In this document: positions 1-11,770 of the stretch, in pieces
Layout of the letters: each line of letters begins with the position of its first letter
Numbering within the stretch: the first letter of the stretch is position 1
Source of the DNA: Gymnogyps californianus
Lineage: Eukaryota; Chordata; Aves; Accipitriformes; Cathartidae
DNA length: 64,000 nt
Direction: 5' to 3'
NCBI RefSeq assembly: GCF_018139145.2
Contig: NC_059478.1
Span: forward strand, 21,731,001 to 21,795,000
Program-made: the position numbers and the translations under genes
The notes under the pieces: model-generated
What the model saw: only the letters and a program-made list of their open reading frames with translations
Told to the model about the DNA's origin: nothing
Database searches by the model: none

Positions 1-1147
1 TATAGATACCTAAATGATGTAAAATTTAAATATTAGAACAATTATCAACCATATGATAACTAACCATACCATGTCTCTTGATAAAGCAGAGAAGCCAAAA
101 CGTTTGCCTGAACATACAAAAATAATGGACTTGGATTCTGTTAGAGTGTAAAAATGGAACATATATGTGTGCATGCATTACCCAGGCCAAAAATGATGGG
201 ACTCCTGGACACTGAGTTTGCACTTCTGTCTCAGAATCTTTTTTTGAAAGAAATCATCTGAATCCCATGCTTTAAAGAGCCAAAAAGTTTCTTCAAGCTT
301 TCGGGTTCGGCCTGAGGCATTCATTTTCTTTTAAATATCTTTTTAGCTTTGGTAGTGGCCTTCTAGCCCCAATCTTGAATAGCGCTCAGCTTTCCAAGCT
401 GCTACCACGTTCAGCTTCTGCTCTGCTGTAATTTCACACTTCTAGGACTGAAGGCCCTGAAATCCTCACAGAATGTGCGCACCCACTGAAGAAAGTGATG
501 CTCTGGGACCTGCAGATAGGGAAGCCTGGATTCCTACAGATTAGTTGATTGATATGTCCAAGACAACATGAATCTTGACTGAAGCATCTCCCAGGTGTGG
601 ACATCTCTAAATCTCTTCTCTTTATGGATTCTCTGATGCCTCATATAGACTCCATGTGATCTTTCCCTCCAAGGAGCTGCCAGAAGACCCTCTCTTCTAC
701 CTGCCCTCTTACCATCACAAGACCTGTATTAACTGACTTTTTCCATCCATCATTTGTGAAAACCTGTGTCAGTTTCAATCAAATTTGCCAGGAAGGTTTC
801 AAAAAGACATGTAGTATAACTGCACTAAACTCATTTCACTCAGAAACAAGAGCAAAGAGTGAGCTGTTTATTTAGGATCTTGCATTACAAGATATACCAA
901 GACTTCACAGAACTGCAATAACTTCAGCAAAAAGGAACAAAACTGGAGTTAAGTGTGGGAGCATAGAAAACCATATACTGCCTTATATTTTTTGGATAAA
1001 ATAATGGACAAGGAAAGTGTTTGGGGAAAAAACTAAAACATTTGATACAATTAGGCTTGGCATGCTAGATTGGAGGCAAATTACAAACCTCTAAAAACTG
1101 TATTCAGAATCATATAAATGATGATACAATACATGTAAAGGACGGAT

Positions 1148-1182
<35 letters not shown>

Positions 1183-2689
1183 AAAAGCTCAGAGTAACAT
1201 CCCCAGAGAGGCATAGTTCCATCCTCACTCTGGTGATAACAAGTAGAAATAAATGTAGACTATCTGTGTTCCTATCATGCATGAGAGTGGATTCATCATG
1301 TTAGCTAGTACTTAATTTCAATTTTTGGTGTAAACATACAGGTATACATTCTAGTGATGTTACTCAACGCATGCATTTGTGTGCATTAACACAACCACAA
1401 TGAAGCTTTCATGTGGACTACACAAAGGCATATGCTTATGTCTTAGTCTCTCTTGCCAGAATATGAGTTTTATTATAGCTAGGTCGCAAATGTACTGACA
1501 AGAGAAAGCCTAACTCCATTACGATGCACTAAATTACTAGTAAGGTTAATACAACTCCTGCGATGCAGATCTTTGACCATTGTAATAGCTAGATTATTAC
1601 TCCATTATTCTTCCTAAATTCTAGTTATATTTGGTTCCCATAATTCGTTCATATTAAATATCATTTACATAATCTGTTAGTGTGAATATGCAGATTTCTG
1701 AAATACACTTTGTGATTCAATAGTACAACTATTGTTAAACTGAGAATGTTATGCTTAAACTAGACTGGCAGCACTTTGCAAAGCCTTCCTTTGCATTTCT
1801 GGACATACGCTCCATTTCAACTCATGAGCAGGCTGGTTACTGGCCTGATACAACAGCCATGAAAGGCTTCATTTCTCTCATTTAATGGTTCAGCAACATG
1901 CCTTGTAGAGTATATTTGCAAGATGTCATATTCTAACAAGCATATAAACAGGGCATGGAGTCAGAAGCAAATTTCACAAAAGAAAAGTTCCTTTTTATCT
2001 GTGGGCTCTAAAGCTAAAAGCCCAGCAGGATCCATCCAGTTTACAAAAGCTCTTCCTCCTTGCAAGCAGGGTATGCTTAGATATACCCACATCATCCTTA
2101 CCAAATGTCTTTTTCTGGCTGCTCAGTTCATATTTGTCACCAGTATACAAAAATGTAAAGTCTAAAGAAAGCATGAGCAGCTTTGCATCACTAATCTCGT
2201 TACTGTAATGGCTATGAAAGTATCCAACAACAAAGTAGCATATAAGCCAGTCCACATGTACATACTATGCACAGCATGTGCCCCAGTGAGCCACGGATGT
2301 TCTCCGGCTCCCTGAAACAACGACAAAACCCAATAATTTTAATGCTTCTCCTCACATCCAACCACAAGTGACAAATACCTCTCCTAGCCCAGATGAAAGG
2401 GCTGCTGACAGTTCTTTCTACCTTAAAGACAGATGAAGCACTTTCATGGGAATAAAAAGTTCACCAACCTCTCAAATCCAATTAAATATTTTTATCTTTA
2501 GAGTCTTTGAGAAGAAGAGAAGAGGGATTCCTTTCCCTCTCTCCCCCTTTCAAGCTTCCCACTTGTCATTTATCCCCTCTTTAATTCAGCATATAAAACC
2601 CCCAAGACTTCAACCCTAAGTCTCTTGAGACCAAGATTACATCATTACTGTTATGGCATGTTATACACTAATCATAACCATTACCACTT
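1..2689. other. Non-coding AT-rich sequence, no gene seen
   Basis: I see no exon, RNA gene or recognisable transposon here apart from the A run at 1,152-1,180. Open frames are under 90 codons and unrecognised. Base composition matches the rest of the window. Intergenic or intronic avian sequence is the simplest reading. Confidence 0.7.
1152..1180. repeat. Poly(A) run, 29 A
   Basis: An uninterrupted run of 29 A residues, followed by G and five more A. It could be a slippage-grown homopolymer or the tail of an old retroposed sequence. I see no flanking target-site duplication and no recognisable body upstream, so it is called a simple repeat only. It also creates a poly-phenylalanine stretch in a minus-strand open frame, which is an artefact. 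Confidence 0.9.
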
Positions 2690-2990
2690 ACAAGTTCACA
2701 GCTTCATTCAATTAACTGCTTGACATGGATTTTGCAGTTAATTCATAGCGAAGGTCACCAGTGGTCAGAATGGCAGGTGCATTCTGCTACCTCTCTGAAT
2801 GCCAATTACCCTAGTCTTAAGCAAGTACTGGGGAATATTGAGTCTCAACAAGTTAATCAAAAGGCTTAGAACTTAAGGCACATTTTTATAGGCGTGTCTA
2901 ATGGTCTGTAAAATAATATAGCTTAATTAGCATATTCAAATGACAGCCACATGTTTTAAAACTCTAATTTACAATGAAAGGCAGAAAAAA
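2690..2990. other. Candidate conserved non-coding element (homeodomain/TALE-type motifs)
   Basis: The segment has low-repeat, AT-rich sequence. It contains TAATTA at 2,924-2,929, an octamer-like ATTCAAAT core just after it, and TGACAG (MEIS/PREP-type core) at 2,941-2,946, all within about 25 bp. Such spacing is seen in developmental enhancers. No open frame or transposon similarity is visible. The call is inferred from motif content only; conservation cannot be judged from one sequence. Confidence 0.2.
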
Positions 2991-5900
2991 AGATTATTTT
3001 ACTTTATCTTTTCAAGAGAAAACCAAAAGATGAGATAATACAACTATATTAGAAGCCGTCTAGTACCTAGACCTATCACAAGTCCTTATGTGCTGTAATT
3101 AAATATTCAAAGGTACACAGTACTAGCAAGTTACAAGTACTTCCTGATCTACTGTTAAACTTAGGCCTGCTTGCTTTATTGCTGAAAGACAGACATTATC
3201 AAAATATATCATGGTAGAAATGAACTGGTATAAAAACACAATCTGGCTTTCAACTTGCAGAACAAATTCCTAGAATGGTTCTACTGGAATGCATGCAAGT
3301 AGGCAATCATATAAATAATGAATGACTTGAGAAGAAAGATATAATAAAGACACGGTGCTTCTCAGGTACAGCCATTTCCAGCTGCAGCTGGCTGAATGGT
3401 TTATGCAAGAATCTGGATCAGGCACACCTGGATGTGTCAGGATAAACCCAGCCATCCAGTGGGTAGAAATCAGTCACAGAATACAAACCTCTCCCTTGAG
3501 TATCCATGGGAAGAGGGGAACAGCTGTTTTTGAAGAATATCCTGAGCCCTACTGTGTTGGCAGTTCATTTGCTTTAAAACAGGAGCCCATGTACTAAGAT
3601 AGTGGACAAAGATCTCCATGGTTATTCAACCCTACTTTCACAGTCTAAACTGAGCTGTAAAACAAGCTTTCTCTGATTCAGTGAGCCTAAACTTCCCAAC
3701 ATGACACCAATCTAACTATATAGTGCCATAATAACACCGTATACAAAAACATATTCTATATCACAGCTACACACACACACAAGGCGGCAGAGTAGAATTA
3801 GATTAGGAAGTCCCAGTATAGAAATTTAGATACCCTATTTTAAAAAGTTATTAGAGGTTTGAATTGCTGAAGAAATTGACCTAGCTGAAGGGGGGAAAAT
3901 CCCCACAGCCTTATATTACAGTTCTGGTAAAATTTGCTACCAATGTTAGCAAGCTGCAAGCTTACCTAGTGCTAATATATAAAATTAATTTCATGCTTGT
4001 CTACTCTTGTAAAATCACTGACAGAATACTTCACTTTTTAAGGTAAAATTGGGGACTCATATAAACTCAACATTATTTTAAGCTAACTAATATTTGGGTT
4101 ATATGTCTGCCCAATTAATTGAAATAATAAAGCATAAACCAAGCGAAGGTTCCTGCTAGGAAGGAAAGCAAAAACTTGTCAACAGATGCCAATGCTTTTT
4201 TATCTCTATTCCCTTGCTGACCAACACTTGATGTGTTGTTTCATATAGATTGAAAATGACAGTGAGAAATATGTATATTCTCTCTATATATTGTACAGTG
4301 ATAAATATAAAAGAACTGAGAAAGATGCCTTAGGTATAACATTAGGAGGATGGAAATCCCACCAATAATTAAAGTAGAACATTTACATGAGTAACTATTC
4401 ACATATTTTATTAAAAAATCATGAGCCCCAAGACAGTTTCCTCAGCAGTGGAAGAATGCTGGATCCACTGGCACACTGTGCCAAACAATACAGAGGAAAG
4501 GGGTTTATATTTTGTGTTCCTAACAAAACTTGAATAACAGAGCAAGCCACGCCCAGGGAAGAAAATGAGATTAAACTATTGTTGTGCTCAAGAATGAGCA
4601 ATCTTTCTTAATTTTCCAACTATGACTAAGAACAAAACAACCCCCCCAAACCAGGGAACTGTTAAGCAGAACTAATCAACAGGAAGCTGTACAAATGAGA
4701 GGGAGATACAAGAAAACAGTAACTTGGGAAACTTGAATAATTAAGATTAACAAGTCTACCTGCCCCAGGCTATTCCAGCAGGACAGAGATGCTGGTATAT
4801 CAAATGATACAGTCTTCCTCCTCTGATTAAACTTGCATGTAGTTCACTGGGTCTGTAGTTCATACGTCTGTTAAGGGCAGGTAAGTGTTAAGCAGGATCT
4901 ACCTGGAGCTGCTGCAGTGATCAGAGCTGGGTAGGGCTGCTGGGGCCCCTCCAGCGTTCCTTCTCTTCACTGCTGAAATCAGCCCAAGGGATCTCACTTT
5001 CCATTTCACTTTTGGTTTCCTTGCTCCTGAGAGCTTCATCACAAATGTTCCTCCTCCTTTGCTCTTAACAATCCATACATCAAGTCTACAGTTATTTCAA
5101 GGAGACATCAGTGACACTCCAGACCCTCTCTCAGTTCAACCTATAAAACACAGAAGACCTGAAAGAAAACTCTTCCATTGCCCTTTTCTCACCAATTCCT
5201 TTCTGCAGTCGCTGAAGACTTTGATGGAGCTTTTGATGACCCCTCTTGCCCAGAAGCATTGTACAAACGTTTCCAAACATGAATACAAACATCATGCTCA
5301 CTCCAGGGTTACAGAGAGTGATGTTTTAACAAACATGTCACAAATACTTCATATCCATCATACAAATGAAGTCTGGCATATCCAGGCAGCTCTCTGTGCT
5401 CTTCAGCACATTTCTTTAGAGGACTTCCCCCCTTAAGGCCTCCTGCCCATCTGACCTGCTCTTCTCTCCACATACCATCAAGGCCAACAGTAATCTCACT
5501 ATTCTTTTGAAGGTACCTAGCTGTGACACTTACTTACCTTTGATACACTGAGAGTATCAACTAGATACCAGATATGGTTGTTGACACAAAGCCAATCCAT
5601 GTACTAGCCAAAATAAGCTGGGTTATGCCCAGTGCCACCTCAAGCACCAGGCAGCCCAGCTAGCTGGATGCAAGGAGGAGCATGGGCTATGTAATCCTCC
5701 GTGAAAAGGAGCTGCTCTCCCCAGTGGCTGCTTCATTTCAAGGAAGCATCATTACTCCTACCTGAAGTTTCTCTCAGGCACCTTAGCTCTCAACAGAGCC
5801 TGAGTGCTTCTGAAAGAATAAACCATAAAGCTGAGGCTCTCCAGCTAATATTAACTGCAATAAGTGAGAGAGTGTCCAGGGACTGGTTTGCGTGCAAGGG

Positions 5901-6465
5901 TCACCTTCAGAGGAATCTCTCTGTAGAACAAAGCCTGTGCAAATGCTTCTCTTTGCACCTTCAGCCAGAGAAGAGTCAGAGGATGGACTACAGTTTACTG
6001 TGATCGAAGAAACAGTTTTCCTTTTATAATCCTTCTAAACAGCCCTGTAGTAAGGGCTGATTTGTCTTAATGCCATTTTTTCTTTAAATCGCAATTGTCC
6101 TGTTGCATGATGTCACCTAGACTAGGTTGCAATGTAACACTAGCCAGTGCTCTACCCCACAACATAGTGAGACAGGGACATTTAATATGAAGTGTTAGAA
6201 ATTATATAAAAGAGAAACTGCTTTTTCCTTAGATCAGTTACTTGCTGTTAGTTCAGACAACAAATGTCTGGTATACAATTTATGGCAATAATTTAAATAG
6301 ATATGACATAAATATGTTATACTTCACCATGGTTGTTTTTGCACTGTATTTTCTATTTACAGTAAGGAATAACTTGACACTTTCCTATATTTAAAACCAA
6401 TTTTGGCAGAAATCAAACTAAAATTTCTGCTGAATGGCTCACAGTTCATAGCCCAGTCTACCATT
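2991..6465. other. Non-coding sequence, no gene seen
   Basis: This is mostly unique sequence with a short CA run near 3,769-3,781. A 126-codon frame at 5,059-5,436 begins with TTG, has no recognisable domain and lacks splice support. A 101-codon frame at 5,701-6,003 starts with GTG and is equally unrecognised. Nothing here supports a gene. Confidence 0.65.
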
Positions 6466-6483
6466 AAAAAAAAAAAAAAAAAA
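6466..6483. repeat. Poly(A) run, 18 A
   Basis: A homopolymer of 18 A residues after the sequence CCATT. No retroposon body or target-site duplication was recognised beside it. Confidence 0.9.
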
Positions 6484-8090
6484 GTAGTATTTTGTAACAG
6501 AATTGAATCTACTTTTCTTAGGAAGTGAATGAAATACCTCATATCTCACTGAGTCATCTATATGTATTCAGCCACCTTGCCCACCATCAGGCTCACTTTT
6601 TCTGATTCTTGCAGTATCATCTCTCAGAAGAGAAAGTTACTGCCCCACCCCAAGGAAAAATCTTTCACCTTTGTGGTTCTTTAGAGAGTAACTTCTCATG
6701 GGATACTATCTCACTGCTTAACTATAGGAGGCGAACCAATACAGAGAAACTTAGTGGTGGGACCATGTTCCTGCCAGAGCTCTGCGTGGAACTGCCTGCC
6801 CTTTTTCCTTAAAATAAACACATAACACACCTAGATGGCTTCCAGGCTACAAAACAAAAGACCACTAAGAAGAGGCAACAAAACTGTAAGATAGAAAACA
6901 CTTCAGATAAACAAATCTCAGATATGCCACAAGGGAAAGACTAAATAAGAAAGACAGGAAACAAATCTTTTCCCTGTCAGTCTGTTCTTATGGGACCAAT
7001 CCTTCACTCTTTCAGTGGCTTTAAAAGTTGGCTAACTCTCCACAGTATACACTAAGTCCATAGAAATATCTCTCCCTTGCTATTACCTCATAGACTTGGC
7101 CATGTCTCTTCTTGATTCTCATACAGTAGCTTCCCTGCTTGCTCTAGGAGACCCCTCCTGCGCATGCACTGCTGCATTTAGGGAAGGAGCTTTTTCCTTC
7201 TCTCCTCCCATCCCTCGCAGGGCCTTTCTCCCTTAGCTCCAAGCACACTTCACACAAAACATAATATGCAATACATATGCACTAACTTGGCCCATACTCA
7301 GTTGGCTCAATATAATCACTGACCCCAGTCACTCTAATTTCCTTTGTCAGTCATTTTAATTTCCATAGCAGGTATGTGACATATGGTCCCAACTAATGGC
7401 TAATTACTAATTGCCAGTTAGAACAAAAGGCATTAATGTTTGCTTAATTGTTAATTGCTTTTGACCAATTCCTTCACAATAGTTGGGTTTATTCTCATTG
7501 TAGTTCAAAATTGTGTTCCATCAGAATATATTTCAAAATAGCAATACTTATCTCTTCAATTGTGATTGTTTCTGGTAAGAAGAGATGGGATTTCTTGCTA
7601 CTGTAGGGTTAATTTCCCTAAATGAGGCAAATTTCTTCTGTCTTAAGAAACAATAAGGACTATATTGTGAACTTAAAGTAATTCTATGAGAATTCATAAG
7701 CACACATGATTGCAAAAGAATTAGTTAGGCCTTACTTCACTTGGATATGTGGTTTGTTTTGGTTTGTTTGGGTTTTTTTTTCCCCCTTCAAGGGGATATT
7801 TAGAGATTGCAACAAAAAGATGTTCCTAAAAGATGCTCACATCTTCATAAGGATTTGTAAATTATGCAGTTATGGATATGATATGATCCAAAACACATAA
7901 AGCAAAAATAATAATTTGATTTTAATGAGCTTCCCTTATCTCTTTTGATCAGGAAAATTTATGGAATTGGATATACCGCTGATAAATAACCAAAATAATA
8001 CATTTTGTTAAAACATCTTTTCCTCCCTCTCCCCCAACTTGCACTCGTTTCCCCTGCCAGGCAGTTGTTGCTGCAGCCTGACACACAGCT
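6484..8090. other. Non-coding sequence, no gene seen
   Basis: This is unique AT-rich sequence. It includes a G/T-rich stretch near 7,750-7,786 and the motif-dense segment at 7,381-7,470 annotated separately. No exon or RNA gene was recognised. Confidence 0.65.
7381..7470. other. Dense cluster of TAATTA/TAATTG homeodomain cores
   Basis: Within about 60 bp there are several homeodomain-type cores: TAATTA at 7,401, TAATTG at 7,408, ATTAAT near 7,432, TTAATTG at 7,444 and another TTAATTG at 7,451. A SOX-like ACAAAAG lies between them. This density in otherwise unique sequence resembles a vertebrate developmental enhancer. It could also be chance in AT-rich DNA. There is no coding potential. Confidence 0.25.
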
Positions 8091-8119
8091 AGGCCAGGGG
8101 CAGGTCTTCCCTCTGCCTC

Positions 8120-8285
8120 AGGATTCTTGTTAAAACTGCAGGAAAGTCATTTACTCTCTCCGCTTCAGTTCCCCATCCATAAATTGAAAAGAATACTATT
8201 TCCAGGACTATGATAAAGAAAATACTTTCCATTACAGACTGGGAAGTGCTTAGGTGTAAAGGTGCTGATATAAGTACCTTAGATA
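8120..8285 (-). mobile_element. MIR/CORE-SINE relic
   Basis: Read on the plus strand, the segment shows the reverse-complement MIR order. A 'CAGTTCCCCATC...TAAA' core lies near 8,165-8,184, followed by an A/T-rich spacer. Then comes 'GGGAAGTGCTTAGG...AAGGTGCTGATATAAGT' near 8,240-8,275, matching the 3' part of amniote MIR-type CORE-SINEs. Divergence is high, as expected for an element active before birds and mammals split. It is non-coding and a decayed SINE. The subfamily cannot be assigned by eye. Confidence 0.6.
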
Positions 8286-8444
8286 GATAAGTATCTGGGG
8301 TACAATACAGGCAGATAACAAATAGCTTAATCCAGCTCCTTATCAAGCTAGTCAGCAACTTTTGCAGAAGCAGGTTGTTGGACACAGGAGAAACCACTTG
8401 AGGCTCGGAGTGGAATCTATTAGAGAGGTCTGAACTCTACATTA

Positions 8445-8515
8445 AGGACTGCTCAAAATAGTGAAGTGCTATTAGTCCCAATTTACAGATGAGGCATCTG
8501 CGGTAAGAAATTTCA
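8445..8515 (+). mobile_element. MIR/CORE-SINE fragment
   Basis: The segment contains 'CTATTAGTCCCAATTTACAG' followed by 'ATGAGGCATCTG' at 8,469-8,501. It corresponds to the MIR core 'CTATTATTATCCCCATTTTACAGATGAGGAAACTG' with scattered substitutions. It lies on the strand opposite to the MIR relic about 190 bp upstream, so two separate insertions or a rearranged copy are possible. Confidence 0.55.
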
Positions 8516-10077
8516 GGAGTGCTGCTTCTGCTGCCTCTGCCTTTCCAAAAGGCCAGGGTGTGTAGTTTTGCAGCCCCAGCTGATACAGGAACGAAAGCAG
8601 CACGGTCATCAGCCACGTGTGGTTCCTGTGATTTCTGTGCTGCCCTGCAGTGTGTTCAGAGTTGGCATAAATTAAATGCTGATAAATTCAAACAAGTGGC
8701 AGAGTGCAGTTTTACACAAATCCAGCATTATGTTTGAATGGAAGCTCCAAGCGTGCAAAAAATGAGGATCAGGCATCTAGAATATACTCTACAACAGCTA
8801 TGAATTTTCAGCATCATGTTTTTTTCATGCATTCAAATGGGATCTGTCTCCCTATGCCTACTCTACATCATCTGACTGGACTGCCTGCTGGGAAGCAACA
8901 GTACCATGGCAGTTCTCACTGAGAGATCACTCAGTCACACCGTTTACAGCTACAGAGACTGTAAATCTCTTAGGGAGACTATAAAAGGGTGACCGTAAAA
9001 AAAATATGCTGATTGTTTGTTAGATTTGTTTTTCAAGTATGGCGTTCATTCCTATTTAGTAAGCATTTCACTACAGCATCCAGGGTATTATAACTAATCT
9101 CCCTTCAGAAAACAAAGTTGCTTCTCGTGGGAATGTACATTTTTTAGGGGTTTCCCTCTGCCATTCTCTTTTTCTCCAAACTCCTGAATTGAAACATAGC
9201 TGCCTTTAGTTTTTAAGACCACACTGTTATTGGTAACCTGATTGTGTCTGTCTGCAGTAAAGCAAATTTTACAAGTATGTTTTGCAGCTTTGTTTGAAGT
9301 CCGTAGTATTTTGCCGACCATACTGCATTTTGCAGACCATAGTGCATTTTAATGCCTTCACTGTATATGTAATTAGGTCAGTTGTTTACTCCTAAAAGTT
9401 ATTTCAAGGTCCAAACCAGACTAAGCTGAGAAACTGTATTAGTCTTTTCCAGTTTTGTGTCTGAAGTACACCAGAATTCAGAGAAGAGAAAGTAAATGAA
9501 AAATGTGTTAACTAACAAGAGATCAGACAGCTGCAAAAACAATGTTTTATAATCTCATGCCCATTTAACATGTACAAATCTTTCAATTTCACAGAGAAAA
9601 TTTCCTAGATGCACTTAAATAGGAGCTAAGAATTGTGCAGAAATGACTTAAAATGAGTGAAAATCATATATCACTGTTTAAGCTGCCACTAGCCAAATAG
9701 CATTTTGCTAATGACTTCTACTTTCAGACTACAAATCAGACTTGTTTGAGTAGCTAAATTGCTCTTGCTCTTATCCGTCATGAGCAGATAGCAAAGTAAC
9801 CTGGAAGATATTGCTTCTGGGTGGGAAGGAGGAGGAGAACGAAGTAATTTCTTCAGTGGATGAAGAAACTCTTGAAAAATTTTTCCAGCTTATTGCAGAA
9901 GAAATTATGTTGAGATTTAGGGAACTTTGACCAGTACCAGAAGCTTTTCTGTAACAGCATGAGGGGAACACGTTTCATGGATACTCTAGTGTGGCATTCA
10001 GGTCTCCAGTTTAAAGACTTCATTTCAAAGATTTTGTGTGCATATACAGATAAGAAATGCCATTGTATAAATACAAA

Positions 10078-10098
10078 TTATTATTATTATTATTATTA
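10078..10098. repeat. (TTA)7 microsatellite
   Basis: A perfect trinucleotide array of seven TTA units, flanked by AAA on both sides. Confidence 0.95.
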
Positions 10099-10560
10099 AA
10101 CATTTACACAACCACTGCAAATTCCAACAGTTTAGGAGAAATAGAAGACAGGCAAAATGTTCTTCAGTTAGTGTTAAAATCAAATTTGAAATGAAAAACT
10201 GCATTGAATTACTAATTTTTCTGATCAATTCATTGATTGTTTCAACTGATGTCAGTAAAATAGGAGTTACCTATGTCATAGCTAAGCCAACTTGCCTTTG
10301 GTTAAACTCTGTAGATTTTTGGTTATGACCTTGCTGACTCGTGTATTTCCAAAATTTGCTTTTAGGGTTCTTCTGCATGTTTAGGATATCCATAACATGC
10401 TAAGTACAGCTTTGTAAATTCTCTTTGGGGAAGCAGCAGGAACACAATATCTTAATTTTTTCTATAGTTAAGGAAAGTGCTATGACAATACCTCCTATTT
10501 CTGTGTTTCTATAAGGAATCACAGAAAAACATTAACTTTTTTGAACTGAAACAAACTTTC

Positions 10561-10860
10561 CTTTTTTTTTTTACAATTATTAATTAAATTTTTCCTTAAA
10601 TAATAATCATTTATTAATATATAACTTTCAATAGGGTTTTAGCTCATGTTTCTATCAAATAATTAACACTTCTTACTTATTTTCAAAAGGAGCTATTTAA
10701 TTTACAAGAGGCCTATTAAGAATTATGTTTTTCCTCATTAGATATAATTGAGGGATATGACATTTTGTTCAAGAGAAACTTTTTAGTCTTAATTAGTCAA
10801 ACAATACAATGTTTCAAGCTTCCGCTGAAGTTTAGTGTGACATTACTTGAAATTCTTATA
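10561..10860. other. Very AT-rich block with TTAATTA-type motifs
   Basis: The block contains a 13-bp T run near 10,560. It also has repeated TTAATTA/AATTAAT cores near 10,577-10,590, AATAATTAAC near 10,658 and CTTAATTAG near 10,788. Outside the homopolymer it is not a simple repeat. It might be a conserved regulatory element, a matrix-attachment-like AT block or simply neutral AT-rich DNA. Nothing in the sequence decides between these. Confidence 0.2.
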
Positions 10861-11735
10861 TACTAAAAATAGATAGGGAAAACAATAAGAAGAAAACTGG
10901 AAAAATGATCACATAATACAACAATTTTACCTTCTGAAAACTGAAGTTTCATAGCCTGAAACTGAGACTGCAGTCTTGCAAGCATTTGTGCATATTCTTA
11001 ATTTTAAAACTGTATTGTTAAACAGTTTGTAGGATCAGGACCTGGTGTAAAACATATTTAAGACAACTGATGACAAGAGAATTGTGTCAAATATAAGTGA
11101 GATCAGAACTGATGTTGCAGATTTGTGATTTATATGTATTAGTGAATGTAAAACATGAGACCTGAAGTCTCCTGAAAGGATGATTAATGCTTTTGAAATG
11201 TTCCCATGAAGCCATATTCCAAAAGCATGCAAAATGTGCAGTTTCTCTCACTTTTGACACCAAGCCAGAGAAAACTCATTGGTTTTGACGGTGTTTCACT
11301 TTGCAATTTTAAGTTTGCTTGAACTCAAAACCTCATAGTCAAATTTGAGGGTGGAAGTGGGTGTGAGCCCACACAGGTTGAAACCTAGCTTTCTGCTTGC
11401 ACAAAGCCAGAAAGTTGTGCTAAGTCCTACTGCGAACTAAAAGTGGGTATGCATGAATATGTATGCATATGCAACTAGATCTAAAAACCATAAAGGCATT
11501 TGTCAGTTCATGTTTGATTTTGATGCAGTCCCTGATTTCAAGACACGTAACAAACCTGTGTAAGTTACAGCTCCTGGAACCTTTTCCCTTTCCTCCCCTG
11601 TATTGTAAGTGTTAACAAGGCAATTGGAGTTGTTGAACACTCTGAACAGTACACTTTGAATACTCAGCAAGTCAGGAAGGTCTCAAAGGTTGTACCATGT
11701 AAAAGTCAAGTAATTAAACACTGATTACTCACTGT

Positions 11736-11770
11736 AAAAAAAAGAAAAGAAAAGAAAAGAAAAGAAAAGG
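11736..11770. repeat. (AAAAG)n microsatellite
   Basis: About six tandem AAAAG units begin after an A run and end at GGAGCG. The tract is purine-only on the plus strand. Confidence 0.95.

Noticed and set aside
1100..1180. A29 tract as the tail of a processed pseudogene
   Set aside because: No recognisable gene body upstream and no target-site duplication found.
5059..5436. 126-codon open frame on the plus strand
   Set aside because: It starts with TTG, has no known domain, no splice support and ordinary intergenic composition.
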